A stretch of 10,497 nucleotides of DNA from Clostridia bacterium. GTDB taxonomy: Bacteria > Bacillota > Clostridia > Christensenellales > DTU072. The DNA lies in assembly GCA_028701415.1 (NCBI GenBank), contig JAQVQU010000032.1, positions 1-10,497 on the forward strand, written 5' to 3'. Positions 1-5,540 of this stretch are shown in pieces. Position 1 is the stretch's first letter; every line of letters begins with the position of its first letter. The notes beneath the pieces were generated by a model, which saw only the letters and a program-made list of their open reading frames with translations, did not search any database and had not been told where the DNA came from. A program made the position numbers and the translations under genes.

Positions 1-48
1 AATATTAGTGCAAATGTCAACATCTGGCTTTTCGCAAAAAGAAACTAA
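1..48 (+). CDS. 3' end of an unidentified gene (C-terminal 15 residues)
   Basis: Frame 1 is open from the first base and ends at TAA 46-48, giving a tail with the segment SANVNIWLFAKRN. It is too short to assign to a family. The aromatic and hydrophobic WLF followed by KR suggests a membrane helix end or a packed C-terminus, but this is a guess. The fragment matters because the decayed sequence near 3947-3985 translates to a similar tail (STNVS, then IYLFYK after a short insertion). The two may therefore be paralogous. That this is a real gene end rests on this similarity and on the stop; a chance open frame of 15 codons cannot be excluded. Confidence 0.4.
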   Translation, partial: NISANVNIWLFAKRN

Positions 49-136
49 CCCAGATATATTTAATTGTTGGTATTTCTTTCAAACAGAAGATTTAAGTAGA
101 GAGAAAAGGACAACATAAAAATAGTTCCTAATCTTT

Positions 137-154
137 AATCTCTTAAGATTTTTT
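137..154 (+). terminator. weak candidate terminator after the left-edge gene
   Basis: AATCT (137-141), a four-base loop and AGATT (146-150) can form a short AT-only stem followed by TTTT (151-154). An alternative stem uses AATCTT 130-135 with AAGATT 145-150. Both are weak, so this is only a candidate end for the gene finishing at 48. Apart from this and the promoter below, I see nothing in 49-170. Confidence 0.25.
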
Positions 155-170
155 AAAGCTTGGGGAATAT

Positions 171-199
171 TTGACGCATATAGTATAAAAATATACTAT
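171..199 (+). promoter_or_regulatory. promoter of the isochorismatase-family gene
   Basis: TTGACG (171-176) matches the -35 consensus at five of six positions. Two overlapping -10 candidates follow: TACTAT at 194-199 with the ideal 17-base spacer, or TATACT at 192-197 with a 15-base spacer. Transcription would start near 206, leaving a leader of about 28 bases that includes the ribosome site AGGGGG (221-226). Confidence 0.6.
180..199. promoter_or_regulatory. inverted repeat over the -10 region, possible operator
   Basis: ATAGTATA (180-187) and TATACTAT (192-199) are perfect 8-base inverted arms around AAAA. The right arm covers the -10 candidates, so a dimeric regulator bound here would block polymerase. 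The arms are all-AT except for one G/C pair, so chance is a real alternative in AT-rich DNA. Confidence 0.4.
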
Positions 200-233
200 T
201 AATTTATTATTAAATTTCAAAGGGGGAAATTTT

Positions 234-776
234 ATGAGTAAATATGCAGTTATCGTTGTTGATATGTTGAATGCTTTTGTGACAGGAGCTCTTGGATGCG
301 ACAGAGCAAGAGCATTTGTCCCCGCAGTTGCGAATCTTTTGGATGCCTCCAGAAAAAAAGGAGTGCCCGTTATTTATTGTAATGACAGTCACCTTAAAGA
401 CATCGATCACGAGCTCAAACATTGGGGAAACCATGCTATTAGGGGAACTCAAGGAGCTGAGATAATACCAGAACTAAAAGCGGAGCCCGAAGACTATATC
501 ATTTTAAAAAGAAGATATAGTGGGTTTTTCCAAACAGACCTCCAAATACTTCTCACTGAGCTTCATGTTGATACACTTAATATAACTGGGCTTCATACTC
601 ATATGTGTTGTCGGCATACAAGCGCAGATGGTTATTCTTATGGGTATAACATTGTTTGCCCAAAAGAAACTACGAATGCCTTTACAGAGGAAGATTATCA
701 AAGTGGGTTAAAATATCTTAAGGATGTATACGGAGCTGAAATACTTTCTTTAGAAGACCTCATTGAAAGATTCTAG
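234..776 (+). CDS. isochorismatase/nicotinamidase-family cysteine hydrolase
   Basis: This is a 180-residue cytoplasmic enzyme of the isochorismatase-like fold, the usual length for the nicotinamidase branch. The expected catalytic triad is visible: Asp10 (in VIVVDM), Lys92 (in ILKRRYSGFF) and Cys125 (in HTHMCC). Asp51 and His53 (CNDSH) and His67 match the metal ligands of nicotinamidases in spacing. The YSGFF segment and the GLHTHMCCRHTSADG loop correspond to family motifs. Two adjacent cysteines occur at 125-126; the first aligns with the nucleophile. The start is fixed by AGGGGG seven bases before ATG. Substrate cannot be told: nicotinamide, another amide, or a carbamoyl compound are possible. 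The gene is monocistronic with its own promoter and is convergent with the GH5 gene, 26 bases away, with no clear terminator between them. Confidence 0.88.
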   Translation: MSKYAVIVVDMLNAFVTGALGCDRARAFVPAVANLLDASRKKGVPVIYCNDSHLKDIDHELKHWGNHAIRGTQGAEIIPELKAEPEDYIILKRRYSGFFQTDLQILLTELHVDTLNITGLHTHMCCRHTSADGYSYGYNIVCPKETTNAFTEEDYQSGLKYLKDVYGAEILSLEDLIERF

Positions 777-802
777 AGCGAGTATTATATTAACTCATAA
801 AT

Positions 803-2035
803 TCAAGGATTAGTGTCTTCTATCAAGCCTGAGAGCGTTTCATTCAGAATAAAAGACTCCGAGGTTTTCATAAGAGACCATTTCCGAAGTATCTCATCAT
901 AGGAATCCAAGGAAACATCGGCTTCTTCTAAATCTTGAACTCCGTAGTATAATCCCCAGTTGCTCTCATAATTCTTGACTTTGTATGTCCAGAATATCCA
1001 ACCAATCTTTGCTTTTTCATATTCGCTGAGTGTATATTCCCATGCTGAAACATTCGAAAACACGTTAAATTCGCCTATTATAATTGGGATTTGAAAATCT
1101 GCTTCTTGGTAATTACTTATTTTTGTATCCACAAATTCTTTGTGTAACGGAAAGCCCTCTTCAGTCCCGAGGTTGCTTATTGGCCAGTCGTACTCATGAA
1201 ATTCATATACAATATTTGAAAATGGAAAGGCATCTGCTTGGGGCATTGAGGATGCTTCCCAGACCCCCTCTAAGAATAGTATGTGCTCATCTCCATTGTC
1301 TCTAATAGCTTGGCACATCTCACGATAAAAAACCCATTGAATTGGCCCCGTTGTCCCAGAGTTTCCTTCGGGTTCGTTTAGAAGGTCATAGCCAGCTACT
1401 ATGTTTCGCTCTTTATATCTACTGGATATTTCTAACCATAAATTTATTGTTTTACTTCTATTCTCCGCTGAATCAAAAAGATTGATTCCCGAGGTATCTC
1501 CAGAATGATCTCTACCGTTCTGAGAGCCATATGCTCCATGAAGATCAAGTATCACATATATATCTCTTTCATCACACTCGTCAATAAACCAATCTAATTT
1601 AGAAAAATTGGTAATTTCTCCCTCGCTATCCTCCAAATTTTTGTACCAGAATGGAAGACGGATGGTATTAAGCCCCTTAGCTTTAACGTTGTCAAAGTCC
1701 TCACTTGTCCACCAATTTGACTCGTATGCATTTAGGAGATTACTAACCTGTTCCGGACTAAACCTCTCCTGCAAAATAGAAATCATAGTTTTTTGATCAA
1801 TTATATTCTGGCCATTGCTCTTTGTCGGGCACATCCATCCTTCTTGAATAAGGTATCCTCCCGCATTAACTCCCCTAATGTATAATTCTTCTCCTTTCTC
1901 ATTTACAATCCTACTATCCTCAACGGATAATTTTCTATTGTCCTGTAATTCTTCTTCCCCTTTGCATGCATTTAAAGACAAGGCTAGGATACATAACATA
2001 ATTACCATTGTAGTAAAAATTAATCTTCTTCTCAT
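803..2035 (-). CDS. GH5 family glucanase, predicted lipoprotein
   Basis: A 410-residue protein counted from ATG 2033-2035. Residues 1-24 form a lipoprotein signal peptide: RRR, a hydrophobic stretch, then LNAC with lipidated Cys24, so the enzyme should sit on the outer face of the membrane. GH5 features follow: RGVNAGG (54-60), RLPFW (126-130), DLHG (164-167), general acid Glu221 in NEP, HEY (280-282), nucleophile Glu322 in GEF, and a Trp at 349 near the substrate site. The segment after DLHG (GSQNGRDHSG) resembles exo-beta-1,3-glucanases of GH5, so a beta-glucan is the likely substrate; the precise linkage is inference. A TTG start 36 bases upstream is open in frame but lies inside a terminator stem. 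The ATG has no Shine-Dalgarno sequence, yet a -10 box ends six bases before it. Confidence 0.9.
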   Translation of the reverse strand: MRRRLIFTTMVIMLCILALSLNACKGEEELQDNRKLSVEDSRIVNEKGEELYIRGVNAGGYLIQEGWMCPTKSNGQNIIDQKTMISILQERFSPEQVSNLLNAYESNWWTSEDFDNVKAKGLNTIRLPFWYKNLEDSEGEITNFSKLDWFIDECDERDIYVILDLHGAYGSQNGRDHSGDTSGINLFDSAENRSKTINLWLEISSRYKERNIVAGYDLLNEPEGNSGTTGPIQWVFYREMCQAIRDNGDEHILFLEGVWEASSMPQADAFPFSNIVYEFHEYDWPISNLGTEEGFPLHKEFVDTKISNYQEADFQIPIIIGEFNVFSNVSAWEYTLSEYEKAKIGWIFWTYKVKNYESNWGLYYGVQDLEEADVSLDSYDEILRKWSLMKTSESFILNETLSGLIEDTNP

Positions 2036-2041
2036 TAGACA

Positions 2042-2071
2042 AGTATACCAACTATATGAATAATAAAACAA
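2042..2071 (-). promoter_or_regulatory. promoter of the GH5 gene with extended -10, start codon at +1
   Basis: On the minus strand TATACT (2047 to 2042) is preceded by TGG, an extended -10. Exactly six bases separate it from ATG 2035-2033, so the first transcribed base should be the A of the start codon. TTGTTT (2071 to 2066), 18 bases upstream, is a weak -35 lying in the tail of the preceding terminator. The extended -10 explains how a weak -35 could suffice. Confidence 0.5.
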
Positions 2072-2093
2072 GCCTCACTAACCGTGAGGCTTG
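2059..2093 (-). terminator. rho-independent terminator of the frameshifted lipoprotein gene
   Basis: CAAGCCTCAC and GTGAGGCTTG (2069-2078 and 2084-2093) form a perfect 10-base GC-rich stem with a five-base loop. Reading on the minus strand the stem is followed by TTTTATTATT (2068-2059). It lies 28 bases after the stop of the upstream lipoprotein gene. The opposite strand lacks a comparable T run, so it acts mainly on minus-strand transcripts. Confidence 0.85.
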
Positions 2094-2120
2094 CAAAAGT
2101 ACGATTAATACTATGAATAA

Positions 2121-3627
2121 TTATGGGCCAGTATACTCTTCATATAGAAAAGTTTGTCCAGAACCTATCTCGCCCTTTATATAATAACCGTTTTCTCCGT
2201 AGATGATATGATTAACTTGCGTTATGCTTTCGGTACTGTCCGCAGTCCCAACAATTATATAGAAAGTCCTTTCAGTATAATCAGCAGGGAATGAAGTAAG
2301 TATTGGTGGGTTATAACCCAAATACATTGCATCCCTAAGGTCTTGCTGCGTCGATGGATTTTGTGTATCCAATTGGTCAATACATGCTTCCAAGGCCCAG
2401 TCTACTCTGCCTATTACTGCAGCTTCGCCATCTGATAAAAATGCATCTGTATTAAATCCCTGTGGCGCAGAAATTACATCCGCATCAGTAGATAAAACAT
2501 ACTTTTCATAAGGATTATTTGCGTATTCATTATTGTATACACATTCTTCAACCACAGAGCCTGCTAATACATAGGAAAAATCGCCCGTTTCATACTTTGT
2601 TTTCCCTGCAACTGGGCTGTCTTGCGTAACAGTAAGACCATATTGCTCTATATCATATATTGGATAGAATAAATCCCATACTGTGAAGTACTTGCAAAAA
2701 TAAATTCCTACTCCTTCCGTATAAGTTTTCTCGTTATATGTTGTATCCGCCTCGGTATCATAAGTATAGAAATTGCCATTTAAATAATAACCGTATCCCC
2801 CTTTGTCGTCGGTGAAAAGAACCTGGGTTTCATTTATATTATATGTTGCAATTGGCGCAATACTGTATCCGTTTCCATCTTGAGAAACATAAGTTTGTTT
2901 TTTGATCTCGGAACTTTGGCTAAAATTGTATACAGCACTAGAAAGAATGGATGCATTTTGCCAAAGGATTGTTTCATCTGAGTTCCCAGTCAACATCTCA
3001 GAACTTGGAACAGCTCCGGTTAAAGATCTGCTTACTAGTCTTGTCTCACGATCAATCCATTCATTTATATTTGAAAATTTTGCACTTACAAATGAATCGT
3101 TTTCATCGGTAATTAGCTCATAAGTGTAAAGGTGAAAACCTAGATTAATAATTACTTCAAGCTTATTCCCCCCTTCTTGCTCCGTAAAATTAATAGTATC
3201 AGCAAATAAGAAATGCTCAACCTCATAGTTATAATTTGCAAAAAATGAAATAGCTATAAACTGATTCAAGGTGGTGAGCAAAGGAAGTAAAGTTGTCTCT
3301 AAAGTACATTTTTCCATCGTAATATGCTTTAGGGGAAGTATAAGATATGGGGGAATAACAAACCCCTGCATTTTTCTGGAACATAATCTCGCTGCCATCC
3401 TCTTCATCATGGTCATAATATGTTCCGTTTAACTCAACTGTTTCGGCTGAAAGAAGCAATTTTTCAATACTGTTGATAAAATAATTGTATGCTTCAAATG
3501 GAGTGTCAATACCTTCACCTCCAGTTAAATTATCAAGATTCTCTAGTTCCTCTGGAGTACATCCAATTAAAGCTATTGAACAAATAATCGAAATTGTCAA
3601 AATCACTAAAAAAACCGACTTTTTCAT
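2121..3627 (-). pseudogene. large lipoprotein of unknown function, interrupted by one frameshift
   Basis: Starting at ATG 3625-3627, behind the ribosome site AAAGGAG, the protein opens with a lipoprotein signal (MKKSVFLVILTIS, lipobox LIGC, Cys23). It reads in one frame to about 3265, where it would soon end with YFIFCKL. The frame one base ahead then continues from NQFIAISFF through about 380 codons with no stop to TAA-side position 2121. Removing one base near 3266-3275 joins the two as FAHHLNQFIA; the total length, 1507 bases, is one base over a multiple of three. The joined protein is about 501 residues, acidic and rich in Tyr, Asn and Thr, typical of an extracellular beta-rich protein. 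I do not recognise the family. The intact second part suggests a recent mutation, a sequencing error or, less likely, programmed +1 frameshifting. Confidence 0.75.
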
Positions 3628-3696
3628 GTTTTTCTCCTTTCTTCCGCGAAACATAAAAAGAGCCTAAAAATCCGGAAACAAACTATATTGTTATGA

Positions 3697-3725
3697 ATAT
3701 TATCAGCGAGTAAATATTGTGTCAA
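3697..3725 (-). promoter_or_regulatory. promoter of the lipoprotein gene
   Basis: On the minus strand a perfect -35 TTGACA (3725 to 3720), a 17-base spacer and TAATAT (3702 to 3697) form a good sigma-A-type promoter. Transcription should begin near 3690, giving a leader of about 63 bases before ATG 3627. Confidence 0.75.
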
Positions 3726-3728
3726 TAT
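3714..3728. promoter_or_regulatory. inverted repeat over the -35 box, possible operator
   Basis: ATATTG (3714-3719) and CAATAT (3723-3728) are perfect 6-base arms around three bases and cover the whole -35 box of the lipoprotein promoter. Position fits a repressor site. No family of regulator can be named, and no regulator gene lies in the window. Confidence 0.35.
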
Positions 3729-3912
3729 CAAATTACTTTTATGATACCAAACTTAAGAATAATGAATGAAAATAAATGAATGTTTACTTCTTATAGCAAC
3801 TAAAAATAAGATACATGGATTAGATGCGCTTATGAGAGAAATAGGATTAACTATATCTTTTTAAAGAAAATAAGGCACTATTTAAGGAACCAGCGCGAGA
3901 CCCTTTATGGAA

Positions 3913-3959
3913 ATTTAGACAAATGTTACGTTATACCTCTGTATTTAGTACAAATGTTA
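3913..3959 (+). repeat. two direct repeats of ATTTAG(T)ACAAATGTTA
   Basis: ATTTAGACAAATGTTA (3913-3928) and ATTTAGTACAAATGTTA (3943-3959) differ by one base insertion and lie about three helical turns apart, upstream of the transporter promoter. The second runs into the palindrome at 3956. They are in different reading frames relative to the remnant gene, so shared codons do not explain them. They could be binding sites or chance. Confidence 0.4.
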
Positions 3960-3965
3960 GCTAAC
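3956..3965. promoter_or_regulatory. palindrome GTTAGCTAAC upstream of the transporter promoter
   Basis: GTTAGCTAAC is a perfect 10-base palindrome ending 11 bases before the -35 candidate. The position suits an activator or upstream repressor site. It overlaps the stop codon of the remnant reading frame, so it may simply be old coding sequence. Confidence 0.3.
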
Positions 3966-3976
3966 TATCTATCTTT

Positions 3977-4002
3977 TTTACAAACAAGAAAGGTGGTATA
4001 AT
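3977..4002 (+). promoter_or_regulatory. extended -10 promoter of the MFS transporter gene
   Basis: A perfect TATAAT (3997-4002) is preceded by TGG, an extended -10. TTTACA (3977-3982) resembles a -35 box but leaves only 14 bases of spacer, so the extended -10 probably carries recognition. Transcription should begin near 4009, about 22 bases before the start codon, and the ribosome site GGGAG (4019-4023) fits inside this leader. Confidence 0.7.
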
Positions 4003-4030
4003 CAATCAATAATAGTATGGGAGACATTTT

Positions 4031-5455
4031 ATGGTAGAGAGTAAATTAACGGCCAACAACCCAATAACGAGCACACGTTTAGGCGGGAAAGCCTGGTCAT
4101 CAATTGTAATTTTCGGTTTATTCGGCCAAGTTGCTTGGGTAATCGAAAACATGTATTTCAATGTCTTTATGGACAGAACTGTTACAAGCAATCCTTTTGC
4201 TGTCAGTGTAATGGTAGCTGCATCCGCAGTAATTGCAACCCTTACAACCCTTCTTGCTGGAATATTTAGCGATCGAAAAGGAAACCGAAGGCATATGATT
4301 AGCTGGGGATACTTTATCTGGGGGCTTACTGTTATGCTTTTTTCGGTAATCTCCGTTGAGAATACTATAAAGCTGTTTAATATGAGTGAAACGGTCGCGA
4401 TTGGTTTTACAGTTGCGATAATTGTAATAATGGACTGCGTCATGAGTGCTTTTGGATCCTTTTCAAATGACGCTGCTTTTAACGCATGGGTTACCGATGT
4501 AACCGATGAAACAAACCGAGGAAAGGCAGAAGGAGTACTAGCTATTATGCCTCTTCTTGCTGTTGGAGTTGTCTTTGGGGGTTTTGATTGGATGACTCAA
4601 GATACATGGCGATACACTGATAACACCTTGGGCTCTTCGTGGAGAGAGGGGGCAACGTTGGTATCTCACGGTAACTGGCTTTTATTCTTTTTGATATTAG
4701 GTGGATTAGTCACTGCCATAGGTATTGCAGGCTTGTTCCTTGTTAAAGACAGCCCAAGATTAGTAAAAAACGAAAAATCAAATTACAAAGATATAATCTA
4801 TGGATTTAAGCCCGAAGTAATTAAGGCAAACAAAAACCTCTATCTTGCATATCTTGCAATGGCTATAGTTGGTATCTCAAACAATACATACATGCCCTAT
4901 CTCATAATATATATTGATAGAACATTGCAAATTGCAAACTATATTGTAGCTATAGGAATTGTGGGAGGATTGGCTGGAGCTTTTAGTGTCATTATTGGAA
5001 TACTATATGACAAATTTGGTAGAAGAAACTTTCTAATCCCAATTTTTATTTCCTATTTTGTAGGAGCAGGTTTAATGATGGTTGCTAGTCCTCTTGTTTT
5101 TAAAAATGAGGCAACTCCTCTTTGGATCTTTGCTATAGCAGGGTTCGTTTTGATGGGTTCTCACCTTGGAATCGGATCTATCTTTACTGCAACCGTAAGG
5201 GACTGGACACCCAAAGACAAAGTCGGACTTTTTCAAGGAGTAAGGATGTTTTTCTGGGTTCTTCTTCCAATGGTAATAGGACCAATGCTTACGGCAATCA
5301 TCACCAGAACTAGTACCGCTGTAGGAATTGACCAATTTGGTCAAAACATATATAACTACTCCCCCTATATGTTCCTTCTAGCTAGTGGAATAATGCTTAT
5401 TAACATTCCGGTTATAATTAAGCTTTTTAAAATACTTAAAGCTGAAAAAATGTAG
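4031..5455 (+). CDS. MFS transporter, probable sugar or glycoside carrier
   Basis: A 474-residue membrane protein with about 12 predicted helices, roughly at 24-43, 57-79, 89-108, 122-143, 166-185, 214-237, 270-295, 303-325, 334-352, 364-386, 404-425 and 445-468. The MFS loop motif appears as SDRKGNRR (80-87) after helix 2, and its half-repeat copy as YDKFGRR (326-332) after helix 8. Helix 1 carries WVIENMYFN, and the 145-168 segment (SNDAAFNAWVTD) is conserved-looking, as in SLC45/GPH-like clostridial carriers. ATG 4031 follows GGGAG by seven bases. It is transcribed alone and faces a GH3 operon tail to tail, which suggests carriage of beta-linked oligosaccharides or glycosides; direction and substrate are inference. 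A long minus-strand frame inside the 5' end is a shadow. Confidence 0.88.
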   Translation: MVESKLTANNPITSTRLGGKAWSSIVIFGLFGQVAWVIENMYFNVFMDRTVTSNPFAVSVMVAASAVIATLTTLLAGIFSDRKGNRRHMISWGYFIWGLTVMLFSVISVENTIKLFNMSETVAIGFTVAIIVIMDCVMSAFGSFSNDAAFNAWVTDVTDETNRGKAEGVLAIMPLLAVGVVFGGFDWMTQDTWRYTDNTLGSSWREGATLVSHGNWLLFFLILGGLVTAIGIAGLFLVKDSPRLVKNEKSNYKDIIYGFKPEVIKANKNLYLAYLAMAIVGISNNTYMPYLIIYIDRTLQIANYIVAIGIVGGLAGAFSVIIGILYDKFGRRNFLIPIFISYFVGAGLMMVASPLVFKNEATPLWIFAIAGFVLMGSHLGIGSIFTATVRDWTPKDKVGLFQGVRMFFWVLLPMVIGPMLTAIITRTSTAVGIDQFGQNIYNYSPYMFLLASGIMLINIPVIIKLFKILKAEKM

Positions 5456-5496
5456 TTAGTATTAAATTATTAAACTGGGTTTAAGCTTGTTTTTTA

Positions 5497-5526
5497 AAAG
5501 CACCTCACTTTTGGGGGAGGTGCTTT
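5497..5526. terminator. two-way terminator between the transporter and the GH3 gene
   Basis: AAAGCACCTC (5497-5506) and GAGGTGCTTT (5517-5526) form a perfect 10-base stem with a 10-base loop. It sits between two convergent genes, 41 bases after one stop and 14 bases after the other. The T run is short on both sides (TTT then CG on plus; TTTT on minus), but stem strength and position support shared use. Confidence 0.8.
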
Positions 5527-5540
5527 CGTAGTCTACAATA

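Larger units (their letters stand above)
3766..3990 (+). pseudogene. decayed gene remnant in the 3655-4030 gap
   Basis: Two short open stretches look coding although neither has a ribosome site. Frame 1 from ATG 3766 gives IATKNKIHGLDALMREIGL and stops at 3864. The frame one base ahead, from 3851, gives LFKENKALFKEPARDPLW and then KFRQMLRYTSVFSTNVS, stopping at TAA 3962-3964. Joining them near 3848 gives one plausible polypeptide. After a five-base insertion (TAACT) the sequence ATC TAT CTT TTT encodes IYLF. That matches the tail of the left-edge gene, where SANVN is followed by IWLFAK. I infer a frameshifted remnant of a paralogue of that gene. The family is not recognised. The residue composition (PARDPLW, RQMLRY) is unlike random translation, but the evidence is by eye. 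Confidence 0.4.

Noticed and set aside
777..802. Terminator between the convergent isochorismatase-like and GH5 genes
   Set aside because: Only a 4-base GAGT/ACTC pairing is possible, with no T run.
2036..2071. TTG start giving a 12-residue longer GH5 protein
   Set aside because: The TTG overlaps the terminator stem and promoter, has no ribosome site, and the extension precedes a perfect lipoprotein signal that starts at ATG 2035.
3285..3416. Independent start for the 2121-3416 minus-strand reading frame (MTMMKRMAARL...)
   Set aside because: This part is the out-of-frame shadow of the lipoprotein N-terminal region; the other frame there has the signal peptide and coding character.
4006..4443. 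145-codon minus-strand frame inside the transporter gene
   Set aside because: It is antisense to clear MFS helices and is rich in Ile, Thr and Val as expected from reversed membrane-protein codons; no ribosome site.
5072..5344. Antisense and alternate-frame ORFs within the transporter 3' half
   Set aside because: They overlap the helices and YDKFGRR motif of the real frame and have no start signal or recognisable protein features.
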